20,797 bases of DNA from Colimorpha sp045642445 (GTDB lineage: Bacteria; Bacteroidota; Bacteroidia; Bacteroidales; P3). Shown here one piece after another: positions 1 to 7,499 of this stretch; the first letter of the stretch is position 1; each line of letters opens with the position of its first letter. The translations under genes and the position numbers were made by a program. Location of the stretch: positions 1 to 20,797 of the forward strand of contig JAZUIX010000203.1 in assembly GCA_045642445.1 (NCBI GenBank), read 5' to 3'. The notes beneath the pieces are model-generated. The model saw only the letters and a list, made by a program, of their open reading frames with translations, ran no database searches and was not told the DNA's origin.

Positions 1-178
1 ATATTATCATAGTATTTTCGTTATTAAAATTTGTTAAACTTAATCGTGTTTTTCCCCCTCAAACAGGCTATTCTCCCTATATTCTCCCAATATTCTTTTT
101 CTCTTGCTTTACTCATGCTTTACATATAGTAAGAGAATCAACAAGTTATGAAGAAAGTGAATTTTGAGGGAAATAGAA
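1..178. other. AT-rich stretch, no gene seen
   Basis: This left-edge segment is AT-rich and I see no credible reading frame, RNA gene or clear terminator in it. It leads directly into the left arm of the inverted repeat that begins at 180. It may be the downstream flank of the remnant gene to its right, or part of an inserted element whose other end lies outside the window. Confidence 0.4.
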
Positions 179-179
179 G

Positions 180-333
180 GTTCTGTAGGTTCTGGGTTCT
201 GTGCTATTAGTGTGCATATGCAATTTTGATGAAAATAATATTATATATAATAGTATTTATTTAATCTTATTAATGTAATCCATTTTGATTGTGCATTGCA
301 AACACATAGCACAGAACCCAGAACTTACAGAAC
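180..333. repeat. 28-bp inverted repeat pair flanking 98 bp AT-rich spacer
   Basis: The arm at 180-207 and the reverse complement of 306-333 match at 27 of 28 positions (one G/A difference at 188). Each arm contains three near-tandem TTCTG units. The spacer, 208-305, is very AT-rich. The right arm ends 7 bases short of the stop of the remnant gene at 341-667. This could be a long terminator-like RNA hairpin, a recombination or mobile-element end, or a small invertible segment. The sequence alone does not decide. Confidence 0.8.
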
Positions 334-340
334 TTTTTCA

Positions 341-667
341 TTATTTGACTGCCTTTACCTTTCGATATAGACCCTTACCTATTTTTTCAATGATGTGATT
401 TTCATTTGTCCAATAAAATATCACTTTTTTTGACTGAGAGGTTATCCCCACTGCAATCATGGCTTCTCGAAGTTGATCGGTATTAAACTGGTCGGGCAAA
501 GCGGCAAAAACTTCACCATACCATATCCTCTTCCCTTTCGTCTCTATCTGGTCGGCGTATGCCACCAAACTGTTGAGCATGTAAGAGGCAACCCAGGTGG
601 CGAAAAGGCACACGAGTTCCTTGGTCTTGCGGTCGGTCTTGCAGCCGCAGAGGAACCATGCCAACAT
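341..667 (-). pseudogene. C-terminal remnant of a probable DUF3987/primase-like mobile-element protein
   Basis: A 108-residue frame whose content reads like the tail of a larger protein. Residues about 15-45 form a helix (LVCLFATWVASYMLNSLVAY) and residues about 47-104 look like a small winged-helix domain ending in GKGLYRK. From memory this resembles the C-terminus of DUF3987-type proteins common on Bacteroides mobile elements. That identification is tentative. The frame runs only about 15 codons upstream of the Met before a stop at 713-715, and the DNA beyond it is hairpin and REP-like sequence, so the N-terminal bulk of the parent gene is missing. The Met at 667 is simply the first available one. 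It could also be a real small DNA-binding protein. Confidence 0.45.
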
Positions 668-728
668 TCCGGCATGGGAACTGGGGCTTTATATGTCCAG
701 GATGGACATCCTCACCGCAGGTGCTTTA

Positions 729-765
729 ACCCCACACATCAAGACGAAAGTCTGATGTGTGGGGT
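729..765. repeat. Strong 16-bp hairpin with GAAA tetraloop
   Basis: Positions 729-740 pair perfectly with 754-765 (12 bp). After a single bulged A at 741, 742-745 (AGAC) pairs with 750-753 (GTCT), closing a GAAA loop at 746-749. There is no T-run on either side, so it is not a classical terminator. The GNRA loop and bulge look like selected RNA structure when read on the plus strand. It sits in the gene-free stretch 668-953. Confidence 0.75.
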
Positions 766-784
766 ATATGATGGGGCGAGAAAT

Positions 785-801
785 GCGTCCCGAAGGGACG
801 C
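785..801. repeat. REP-like palindrome (copy 1)
   Basis: GCGTCCC at 785-791 pairs with GGGACGC at 795-801 around a GAA loop. A second copy with one G-T wobble lies at 20464-20480, also preceded by AAT. Short extragenic palindromes of this kind are frequent in Bacteroidota and are often linked to REP-associated tyrosine transposases (RAYT). No such transposase gene is present in this window. Confidence 0.75.
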
Positions 802-953
802 TCTAAAATCTGTCTACTCGCAAATGACCGTAAAAAAATTTTATAAACGCGAATTCACGATTGACCCATTTTATGTTACATCACTTGCATTACCCTTCAT
901 CTCTGAATAAGCAGGATAGTGTGTATTTCGTTATTCATATTGTGGGCTATTCC

Positions 954-1556
954 TTACTTTACAATAAATCCTTGAACAACATCTATTTTTTCAGATTCGA
1001 TGAATTTCATCTGCTTTAGGTTGATAACCATTTGGTTTATCTCCTCAGTATTGCAATCCACAACCAAATCCAAACCGATTACAGCACCATTTTCAATTTT
1101 CTGCTTTACGGAAATAGCTTCATCCGAAGATAATGTAAGTAAGTAACTTTTAGCTTTTCGATGCACATATTTCAATGCGATGGCTTCTAAGTCTGCTTGT
1201 TTGTAACGTTCTCTCAGGCTCGTTTTCAACGATAAGCTGACTGGAGTATTTTTATTGTACAAAATGGTGTCAAACTCTACATTGGGTACAAAAGCGACCT
1301 TTGCTTGTGTATAGAACGGTTTAATACCCTCTCGGTAAAGTAATGTGTAAATGATAAGTTCGAATATCTTACCATTAAGATTTACGGATGCATTAGGATT
1401 CTGCTGTTTGAAAGCATTCCAATACTTTTCAATGTATTCTTGCGGAGTGCTGTAATCTATATCGAGGAATGACTTTCCAGGGAACAAATCCTCAAAAACT
1501 TGAACCATCTGATTGTTACTTCGCTGAACGATATGGCTGTCTTTTAATGTGCTCAT
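954..1556 (-). CDS. Probable type II restriction endonuclease (PD-(D/E)XK fold)
   Basis: A 200-residue protein starting 4 bases after the stop of the cytosine methyltransferase upstream on the same strand. This is the usual arrangement of a type II restriction-modification pair. It would cut unmethylated foreign DNA at the site protected by its partner. Candidate catalytic residues are E66 (GKIFE), D96 (VEFD), K111 (SLSLK) and E124 (ADLEA). Position two before the lysine is Ser, not an acid, and E124 lies 13 residues after K111. This K-x12-E arrangement is the variant known in the EcoRII/NgoMIV/Cfr10I-type nucleases. I infer the role from position plus these residues and cannot name the target site. 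An uncharacterised R-M accessory protein is the main alternative. Base composition is much richer in A/T than the genes to the right, suggesting transfer with the methyltransferase. Confidence 0.7.
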   Translation of the reverse strand: MSTLKDSHIVQRSNNQMVQVFEDLFPGKSFLDIDYSTPQEYIEKYWNAFKQQNPNASVNLNGKIFELIIYTLLYREGIKPFYTQAKVAFVPNVEFDTILYNKNTPVSLSLKTSLRERYKQADLEAIALKYVHRKAKSYLLTLSSDEAISVKQKIENGAVIGLDLVVDCNTEEINQMVINLKQMKFIESEKIDVVQGFIVK

Positions 1557-1560
1557 ATAG

Positions 1561-2793
1561 TTAGATTATTTTTTTATCGAATAATGCATTAAGTAGTTGA
1601 TTAGCTGTTGCCTGAATGGCAGGTACTGCCACACTGTTGCCAAACTGCTTATAAGCTGAAGCATCGGCTACTACAATCTTGAAATCGTCGGGATAGCCTT
1701 GCAAACGAGCCCACTCCCTCGGTGTCATTCTTCGCCATCCATCACGATTTACCTCCCCTTTAATTTTCGTAACAGGGGTGAAGTCTTTCAATCGTTTATC
1801 TATAACTATGTTTCTTTCTCTGCCCATTCCCCCTACGACAATAGCATTAGCCACCCCGTCATCAGGGATAATATCATAACCAAAACCATGACCAGCAGCT
1901 TCATGTCGAGCCTTGTGGTTGATTAAAGTTTGAATATATTGGGTGGACAAATAATATTTCGCAGATACAACTTGCTTTTCACGTATGTCAATAAAACGTT
2001 TGGTTGTATCTGTCGGTTCAGGATATGAAAAATCCGATATTTTCAAATCTTTCCGATAACCGACAATATAGATACGTTCTCGATGTTGGGGAACACCGAA
2101 ATTCATGGCATTTACAATTTGAGGTGTGGGAACATAATATCCGACTTCATCTAATGTGTTGAGGATGGTTTTGAATGTGCGTCCTTTGTCATGAATAGTC
2201 AAACCTTTTACATTTTCCAAAAAAAATGCTTTGGGCTGATATCGACGCAATATTTCTGCGACATCAAAAAACAAAGTCCCTCGAGTTTCGGCAAATCCCA
2301 ACTTTTTACCAGCAAGAGAAAATGCCTGACAAGGAAAACCTGCACATAGAATATCAAATCCTTGTGGAATGAAATTTTTAGTGCGTTCTAAAGTTATATC
2401 GCCGAAAGGAACTTCGCCGTAGTTCGCAAAATAGGTTTTCTTTGCTTGTTCGTCCCATTCAGAAGAAAAAATGCATTTACCCCCAAGGTTTTGAAAAGCC
2501 ATTCTGAACCCTCCAATCCCAGCAAAAAGGTCAATGAATGTAAATTTTGGCTTTTTGGGGGCTGGAAAAGGTATTTTATATACCTCTTCAAATAGATTAA
2601 ATTGCAAACCTGGTTCTGATACCTCTGTTACTTCAGTATTTCTATCAAATCCCAATAATTTTAAAGCCTCTTCTGCGTAAGTTTTTTCGAATTCCGTATC
2701 AATGTTTTGCAAATAATGCGAAACAATGGCAGATCCTTCATCAAGAGAAAAAGAATAACTTTTTTGTTTATTTAGAGCAACCTCTTTTGTCAT
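1561..2793 (-). CDS. DNA (cytosine-5)-methyltransferase of a type II R-M system
   Basis: A 410-residue enzyme that transfers a methyl group from S-adenosylmethionine to C5 of cytosine in a specific DNA site, protecting host DNA from the partner nuclease. All main m5C motifs are visible: motif I FIDLFAGIGGFR (86-97, AdoMet binding), motif IV GFPCQAFSLAG (152-162, catalytic C155), motif VI ENV (193-195), motif VIII QHRER (236-240), motif IX RMTPREWARLQGYP (355-368) and motif X QFGNSV (383-388). The target-recognition region lies at about 245-350 and includes GGMGRERN. An extra N-terminal segment of about 80 residues precedes motif I and may be regulatory or structural. Its start is supported by a TAnnTTTG box 27-34 bases upstream. 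The nuclease gene follows after 4 bases, so the two are probably one transcript with the methyltransferase made first. I do not assign the recognition site. Confidence 0.96.
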   Translation of the reverse strand: MTKEVALNKQKSYSFSLDEGSAIVSHYLQNIDTEFEKTYAEEALKLLGFDRNTEVTEVSEPGLQFNLFEEVYKIPFPAPKKPKFTFIDLFAGIGGFRMAFQNLGGKCIFSSEWDEQAKKTYFANYGEVPFGDITLERTKNFIPQGFDILCAGFPCQAFSLAGKKLGFAETRGTLFFDVAEILRRYQPKAFFLENVKGLTIHDKGRTFKTILNTLDEVGYYVPTPQIVNAMNFGVPQHRERIYIVGYRKDLKISDFSYPEPTDTTKRFIDIREKQVVSAKYYLSTQYIQTLINHKARHEAAGHGFGYDIIPDDGVANAIVVGGMGRERNIVIDKRLKDFTPVTKIKGEVNRDGWRRMTPREWARLQGYPDDFKIVVADASAYKQFGNSVAVPAIQATANQLLNALFDKKII

Positions 2794-2819
2794 TGTTGAC
2801 AGATTATCGTTTCAATTTG

Positions 2820-2827
2820 CAAATATA
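2820..2827 (-). promoter_or_regulatory. Candidate Bacteroidetes promoter -7 box for the R-M operon
   Basis: On the minus strand this reads TATATTTG, an exact match to the Bacteroidetes primary-sigma -7 consensus TAnnTTTG. It lies 27 bases upstream of the methyltransferase ATG. The upstream -33 region is only T-rich, with no exact TTTG at the expected distance. Confidence 0.55.
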
Positions 2828-2966
2828 ATAATAATATTTCATTTCTTTAAAAAAAGTTTTCAACATATTGGTAATAATTTTTATTTCAATTCGTTGGATA
2901 AATATTTAATTAATTGGAGAATATTGTATTTTTTTTCAGCAAAGAGTTGACATGGAGAATTGAAAA

Positions 2967-3009
2967 TTGTGATTAGTGACTTATGAATAGTGAATAGGTG
3001 ACTGCCGCT
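2967..3009. repeat. Heptad (GTGANTA) repeat element, copy A, one arm only
   Basis: Degenerate 7-bp units of the form GTGANTA run from 2969 to about 2996 and end in the apex sequence CTGCCGC shared with copies C, D and F. The complementary right arm found in copies C and D is not recognisable here, so this is a partial copy. It lies in the 438-base gap between the R-M operon and nrdJ. Confidence 0.65.
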
Positions 3010-3156
3010 TCGTTTACAGGTTCCGTTTTGTGATGTATATCATTCGTTTCAAGCCAGAATGTTGTTCTTAACTCTTAACTGATAAAGGGTTTCCGCCCCA
3101 CTCATAAATCAAAATTTTCCGTTTTTCGTGACCGAAGGTCTTTTCATTCTTAATTC

Positions 3157-3184
3157 AAAAGGCTCCAGTTGGAGGGAGCCTTTT
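3157..3184. terminator. Rho-independent terminator after nrdJ (potentially bidirectional)
   Basis: AAAAGGCTCC (3157-3166) pairs perfectly with GGAGCCTTTT (3175-3184) around an 8-base loop. Read on the minus strand it lies 48 bases beyond the nrdJ stop and ends in a short T-run. On the plus strand it also ends in T5. No plus-strand gene enters it, so nrdJ is the natural client. Confidence 0.8.
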
Positions 3185-3231
3185 TAATGATATCATGTAT
3201 GTTTGGAAAATAAAGAGTGCGCGCAAATGGT

Positions 3232-5820
3232 TTAGGAGCATTTTGACCAGCCACAGTTGGGACAGCTCTTGCAGCCGCCGGTGTAGATGATTTTGGCGCC
3301 ACAGTCGGGGCAGGTCTCGCCGGTCTCGGTGCCGTCCTTGATGTAGCGTTTGAGGGCTCGGGCCACACCGTTGGACCATGTGGTGATGCTGTCGACGTCG
3401 AAGTTGAGCTTGCCAATGAGGTCGACGACGTTGGGGATGGGCATGCCGTGGCGGAGGATGCCGCTGATGAGTTTGGCGTAGTTCCAATATTCCTGCTTGA
3501 ACATGCGGGAGAGGCCTTCCATGGTGATGTGGTAGCCGTCCTGGTCGGTGTATTGGAAGTCGTAGCGGGCGTGTTTCATGCCCTGTTCTTTGGTGCGGAT
3601 GACCCAGCCTTTCTCGATGTTTTTGGGCACGGGGAAGCTTTCGGCCTTGCCGGTGAAGATTTCGTAGGGACGGCCTTCGAACATGCCCACGACGGCAATC
3701 CAGTCCTCCCGCTCGTTTTTGAAACGCACCACTTCGGCATCCAATTTCTTGGGGCGTTTGGGTGCCTTGTTCTCCATGAAGTGCATCTCGGCACATTTGC
3801 TGGATTCGGCTTTGGAGACAAGGACTCCGTTGCGGGAACCCTCGCGGTAGATGGTGCAGCCTTTGCAACCCGACTCCCAGGCAGTTTGGTAAATAGTGCT
3901 TACTATTTCTTTGGAAGTTTCCTTGGGGATGTTGACGGTGACGCTGATGGAGTGGTCCACCCATTTCTGGATGGCGCCCTGCATTTTGACTTTGTTTACC
4001 CAGTCGATGTCGGCAGAGGTTGCTTTGTAGTAGGGTGATTCGGTGATGAGGGTGTTGAGTTCGTCGTCGCCGAGGGCGTTGATTTGCTCGTCGGTGTAGC
4101 CTTTGGCAATATGGAGCCAGTCGATGAACTTGGGGTGAAGGACGTTGTATTCTTCAAAGTAATCGCCGCTCTCGTCCTTGATGACTTTCTGCTTGGAGGT
4201 GTCTTTGTCGTTGGGGTTGATTTTCTTGCGGCGTTTGTAGCTGACGAGGAAGACGGGCTCGATGCCGGAGGTGGTTTGAGTGCAGATGCTTACGGTGCCT
4301 GTGGGGGCGATGGTGAGGAGGGCGATGTTGCGGCGACCGTTCTGCACCATTTCGGTGTAGAGTTTGGGGTCGGCTTCGGCAAGGCGCTGGATGAAGGGGT
4401 TGAGTTTTTCGCGGTTGGCGTCGTAGAGGGGGAAGCAGCCGCGCTCCTTGGCCATGATGACGGAGGAGCCGTAGGCGGCACATGCCAGGGCACGATGGAC
4501 GCTGACGGAGAAGTCGGTGGCCTCGTCGGAGCCATAGCGCAGCCCCATGGCGGCCAGCATATCGCCTTCGGCGGTGATGCCGAAACCGGTGCGGCGGCCT
4601 TCGAGGCATTTCATCTTGATGTTGAGCCAGAGGTTCTTTTCGACGGCCTTGATGTCGTCGCTCTCGGGGTCGCTCTCGATTTTGATGAGTATCTTGTTGA
4701 TTTTTTCCAGTTCGAGGTCGATAAGGTCGTCCATGAGGCGCTGGCCTTTCATGATGTGGTCGCGGAAGAGGTCGAAATTGAAGCGGGCCTTATCGGTGAA
4801 GGGGTTTTCGACGTAGCTGTAGAGGTTTACCGCTATCAGGCGGCAGCTGTCGTAGGGGCAGAGAGGAATCTCGCCACAGGGGTTGGTGGAGACGGTGCGA
4901 TAGCCGAAATCGGCATAGCAGTCGGGCACACTCTCGCGGAGGATGGTGTCCCAGAAGAGCACGCCTGGCTCGGCCGAGGCCCAAGCATTGGCGATGATTT
5001 TGTCCCAAAGGGCCTTGGCGTCGATTTCCTGCCGCACGATGGGGTTGGGGGAATCGACAGGGTACTGCTGCACGAAGGGCTTGCCGCTACGCACACACTC
5101 CATGAATTCGTCGGTGATCTTTACCGAGACATTGGCACCGGTGATTTTGCCCTGCTCGAGTTTGGCATCAATAAACTGCTCGGCGTTGGGGTGCTTGATG
5201 CTGATGGAGAGCATGAGGGCGCCACGACGGCCACCCTGTGCCACCTCGCGGGTGGTGTTGGAATAGCGCTCCATGAAGGGGACGATGCCGGTGGAGGTGA
5301 GGGCACTGTTCTTGACGGGGCTGCCGGAAGGACGGATATGGGTGAGGTCGTGGCCGACACCGCCGCGACGTTTCATGAGCTGCACCTGCTCCTGGTCGAT
5401 CTTCATGATGCCGCCGTAGGAGTCGCTACTGCCATTGTTGCCGATAACAAAGCAGTTGGACAACGACACCACCTGAAAGTCATTGCCGATACCCGACATG
5501 GGGCTGCCCTGGGGAATGATATACTTGAAATCCTTGAGAAGGCCGTAGATGGTCTCTTCCGACATGGGGTTGGGATAGTTCTGCTCGATGCGGGCAAACT
5601 CGAAAGCGAGACGATGATGCATCATGTCGGGGTTGAGCTCGAAGATCTTCTCATCGTCACGAAGGGCGTATTTGTTCATCCATACATTGGCCGCAAGTTC
5701 GTCTCCCCCAAAGTATTCGATAGAGGACTTCATAATGTCCTTGGGGTCATACTGTGTGTGCTGTTTTGGTCTAATCTTTTGATTATCATCACCAAAATCT
5801 AAAAACATGTCGGCTTGCAT
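3232..5820 (-). CDS. nrdJ: Adenosylcobalamin-dependent (class II) ribonucleotide reductase
   Basis: An 862-residue cytoplasmic enzyme that reduces ribonucleotides to deoxyribonucleotides with adenosylcobalamin as radical source, without oxygen or a second radical subunit. The active-site segment NPCGEIPL (313-320) gives N313, thiyl C315 and E317. C123 (SNCF) and C326 fit the redox-active pair, and C315 to C326 is the 11-residue spacing known for class II enzymes. The PTGTVS turn is at 507-512. The C-terminal third has a TSCPD-like region (about 690-810) and a cysteine cluster (C837, C840, C850, C853, C856, C861) forming a zinc-ribbon/shuttle tail. Length fits the long NrdJ family. No cobalamin riboswitch (B12 box) is recognisable in the 5821-6067 leader. 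A near-match promoter (CAAATAAT at 5851-5858 and CAAA at 5876-5879, minus strand) is weak. A matching cofactor-making enzyme lies at 17970-18521. Confidence 0.97.
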   Translation of the reverse strand: MQADMFLDFGDDNQKIRPKQHTQYDPKDIMKSSIEYFGGDELAANVWMNKYALRDDEKIFELNPDMMHHRLAFEFARIEQNYPNPMSEETIYGLLKDFKYIIPQGSPMSGIGNDFQVVSLSNCFVIGNNGSSDSYGGIMKIDQEQVQLMKRRGGVGHDLTHIRPSGSPVKNSALTSTGIVPFMERYSNTTREVAQGGRRGALMLSISIKHPNAEQFIDAKLEQGKITGANVSVKITDEFMECVRSGKPFVQQYPVDSPNPIVRQEIDAKALWDKIIANAWASAEPGVLFWDTILRESVPDCYADFGYRTVSTNPCGEIPLCPYDSCRLIAVNLYSYVENPFTDKARFNFDLFRDHIMKGQRLMDDLIDLELEKINKILIKIESDPESDDIKAVEKNLWLNIKMKCLEGRRTGFGITAEGDMLAAMGLRYGSDEATDFSVSVHRALACAAYGSSVIMAKERGCFPLYDANREKLNPFIQRLAEADPKLYTEMVQNGRRNIALLTIAPTGTVSICTQTTSGIEPVFLVSYKRRKKINPNDKDTSKQKVIKDESGDYFEEYNVLHPKFIDWLHIAKGYTDEQINALGDDELNTLITESPYYKATSADIDWVNKVKMQGAIQKWVDHSISVTVNIPKETSKEIVSTIYQTAWESGCKGCTIYREGSRNGVLVSKAESSKCAEMHFMENKAPKRPKKLDAEVVRFKNEREDWIAVVGMFEGRPYEIFTGKAESFPVPKNIEKGWVIRTKEQGMKHARYDFQYTDQDGYHITMEGLSRMFKQEYWNYAKLISGILRHGMPIPNVVDLIGKLNFDVDSITTWSNGVARALKRYIKDGTETGETCPDCGAKIIYTGGCKSCPNCGWSKCS

Positions 5821-5945
5821 GGTGTTATTTTTTTATAAGTTTAATATTGACAAATAATTACTGCGACGGTGGCGTCAAATTTGAAAATGCTAAATTACAC
5901 AAATGTTTTGTATTAATAAGAAATGAGTTATCAACAATGGAACCC

Positions 5946-5981
5946 AAAAAAGACGCATCTGACTATATATCAGATGCGTCT
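5946..5981 (-). terminator. Rho-independent terminator after the T9SS-sorted protein gene
   Basis: A perfect 12-bp stem (5951-5962 with 5970-5981) closes a 7-base loop. On the minus strand the stem is followed by T6 (complement of 5946-5951). It lies 87 bases beyond the stop of the gene at 6068-6775 and 126 bases before the nrdJ start, isolating nrdJ from the upstream cluster. Confidence 0.88.
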
Positions 5982-6067
5982 GTGCTAATAACCTATTTTT
6001 TATTTAACAATTGGTTTATTTTGCCAATTTTAGCATTTTTACTAATAGTTGTCTAAAAATCAATTGT

Positions 6068-6775
6068 TTATTTCACAATAAGCTTCTGCATCTGCGAACG
6101 GAGGCCTTCGGCGAGGATGCCACACACATAGACACCCGGGGTGAGACCTTGGAGGCTGAGCATGGTTTGCTGGCCGGCGAGGGGCTGACGCAGAACTTCG
6201 CGACCCTGGAGGTCGTAGATCACAAACTGGGCATTCTGAATGTTGCTTTCAACATTGAGCAGGCCCTGGGCGGGATTGGGATAGGCATTGAAGGCGGCGT
6301 TGGCAAACACGTTGTCGATGCTCACCGAACCCTTGATGACGATGCGCATAACCACGGAACCGATAGTGTTGCCATTCTTGTCGGCAACAGTGGCCTCGTA
6401 GATTGAAGAGGGATTGTCGCCAGCGATACGGATGTCGATAGAGAGCTCGCTATAAGTAGCACCACCATCAATGTCGAAAGGAGCGCTGGTCAGATCGGGA
6501 ACACAATGGACACCCGTGCAGAGACCCCAGGCGGTGATACCGTTGTTCTGGACTTCGGTCATGGAGAAACGGACATCTTCCAAAGTGGCTCCGGTGTTGT
6601 TCTTGAGGCCGATACCCTCAATACCGATAGCGGTGCGTTCTACGCTGACAATCATAGTGTCACCGTTGCCGTAGGTGCTACCGTTGTTGACGAAAGTGAC
6701 ATCGTTGGTCGAGGTCTGAGCATTCACTGCTGCGATGCCGCAAAGCATCATTACAAAGCATAAAATTTTCTTCAT
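6068..6775 (-). CDS. Secreted protein with type IX secretion (Por) C-terminal sorting domain
   Basis: A 235-residue exported protein. Residues 1-19 are a Sec signal peptide (positive start, hydrophobic core, cleavage near VNA-Q20). Residues about 20-150 are a beta-rich domain I do not recognise, with two close cysteines (C86, C91) that could form a disulfide. Residues about 163-235 are a type A T9SS sorting domain, with the hallmark AYPNPAQGLLNV start, the middle YDLQGREV and the end LTPGVYVCGI...KLIVK. Proteins with this tail cross the outer membrane by the type IX system and are usually anchored at or released from the surface. It lies 30 bases downstream of the sirtuin gene on the same strand and is followed by a strong terminator, so it is probably the last gene of that transcript. 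Its molecular function is unknown. Confidence 0.9.
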   Translation of the reverse strand: MKKILCFVMMLCGIAAVNAQTSTNDVTFVNNGSTYGNGDTMIVSVERTAIGIEGIGLKNNTGATLEDVRFSMTEVQNNGITAWGLCTGVHCVPDLTSAPFDIDGGATYSELSIDIRIAGDNPSSIYEATVADKNGNTIGSVVMRIVIKGSVSIDNVFANAAFNAYPNPAQGLLNVESNIQNAQFVIYDLQGREVLRQPLAGQQTMLSLQGLTPGVYVCGILAEGLRSQMQKLIVK

Positions 6776-6805
6776 ATTATATAAGTTTTAATTATTGATT
6801 CATTA

Positions 6806-7486
6806 TTACAAGGCCATCAACTGGTCCACCACTTTCTTCACTCCTGTGCCGGCTTTTTCCTGGACGATGGTGATGGGGCGCGAGATGGGGACAGCCTTGG
6901 GATCGACCAAGAAGCAGGGGCTCGATTTGGGGACATAGTGGATGAGACCTGCGGCGGGGTAGACATTCATCGAAGTGCCCACCACGATGAAATAGTCGGC
7001 CTGCTCGCACAATTCGGCGGCAGGTTCGATGTTGGGCACCGCCTCGCCAAACCACACAATGTGGGGACGGAGCTGGGCACCATCGGGGGCCTTGTCGCCG
7101 AGGTTGATATCGCGGCTGCCTATTTCGACGATGAGGTTGGGGTCGCGGTCGCTGCGGGCTTTGGTGAGCTCGCCGTGGAGATGCAGCACATTCGAGGAAC
7201 CTGCCTGTTCGTGCAGGTTGTCAATGTTCTGGGTGATGATGCGGACATCGTATTTCTCCTCCAGCCGCACCAGCTGACGATGACCCTCATTGGGTTGGAC
7301 GGTAAAGAGTTGGCGACGACGTTCGTTATAGAAATTGAGCACCAGCTCGGGATTGCGGAGATAGGCATCATGTGTGGCCACATCCTCCACATTGTAATTC
7401 TCCCACAGCCCGTCGCTGTCGCGGAAAGTGCTGATACCGCTTTCGGCACTGATGCCTGCCCCTGTGAGTATGACTACTTTTTTCAT
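6806..7486 (-). CDS. cobB: NAD-dependent protein deacylase, sirtuin (CobB-like, class III)
   Basis: A 226-residue cytoplasmic sirtuin that removes acyl groups from protein lysines using NAD+. Motifs are GAGISAESGI (9-18) and FR (21-22) for NAD binding, TQNIDNLHEQAG (85-96), catalytic H104 (HLHGE), HIVWFGE (142-148) and GTSMNVYPA (170-178). Y53 and R56 in FYNERRR match the Tyr/Arg pair that gives class III sirtuins preference for succinyl and malonyl lysine. The usual four zinc cysteines between HGE and WFGE are absent; that span holds no cysteine. The frame is open further upstream, but the start at 7486 is chosen because it begins directly with the conserved beta-strand MKKVVILTGAG and avoids overlapping the OmpA-family gene, leaving a 13-base gap. 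It is flanked by envelope genes on the same strand and is probably co-transcribed with them. Confidence 0.94.
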   Translation of the reverse strand: MKKVVILTGAGISAESGISTFRDSDGLWENYNVEDVATHDAYLRNPELVLNFYNERRRQLFTVQPNEGHRQLVRLEEKYDVRIITQNIDNLHEQAGSSNVLHLHGELTKARSDRDPNLIVEIGSRDINLGDKAPDGAQLRPHIVWFGEAVPNIEPAAELCEQADYFIVVGTSMNVYPAAGLIHYVPKSSPCFLVDPKAVPISRPITIVQEKAGTGVKKVVDQLMAL

Positions 7487-7499
7487 ATCTTTGCTTGCT

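Noticed and set aside
473..910. 145-codon plus-strand frame across 473-910
   Set aside because: It overlaps the remnant gene antisense, then runs through the tetraloop hairpin and the REP-like palindrome. No protein family is recognisable.
3130..3140. GACC-GAA-GGTC mini-hairpin followed by T4
   Set aside because: The stem is only 4 bp and a much better terminator lies at 3157-3184. It may be a decayed REP copy, but the support is too weak.
4084..5802. Long plus-strand open frame of 572 codons opposite nrdJ
   Set aside because: It is an antisense shadow of nrdJ: composition is dominated by codon-pattern artefacts (V, G, D, E, A runs), there are no recognisable motifs, and the opposite strand encodes a clear full-length enzyme.
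5821..6067. Possible cobalamin riboswitch in the nrdJ leader
   Set aside because: I could not find a B12 box or the expected multi-stem layout. The only strong structure is a T-tailed terminator for the upstream gene.
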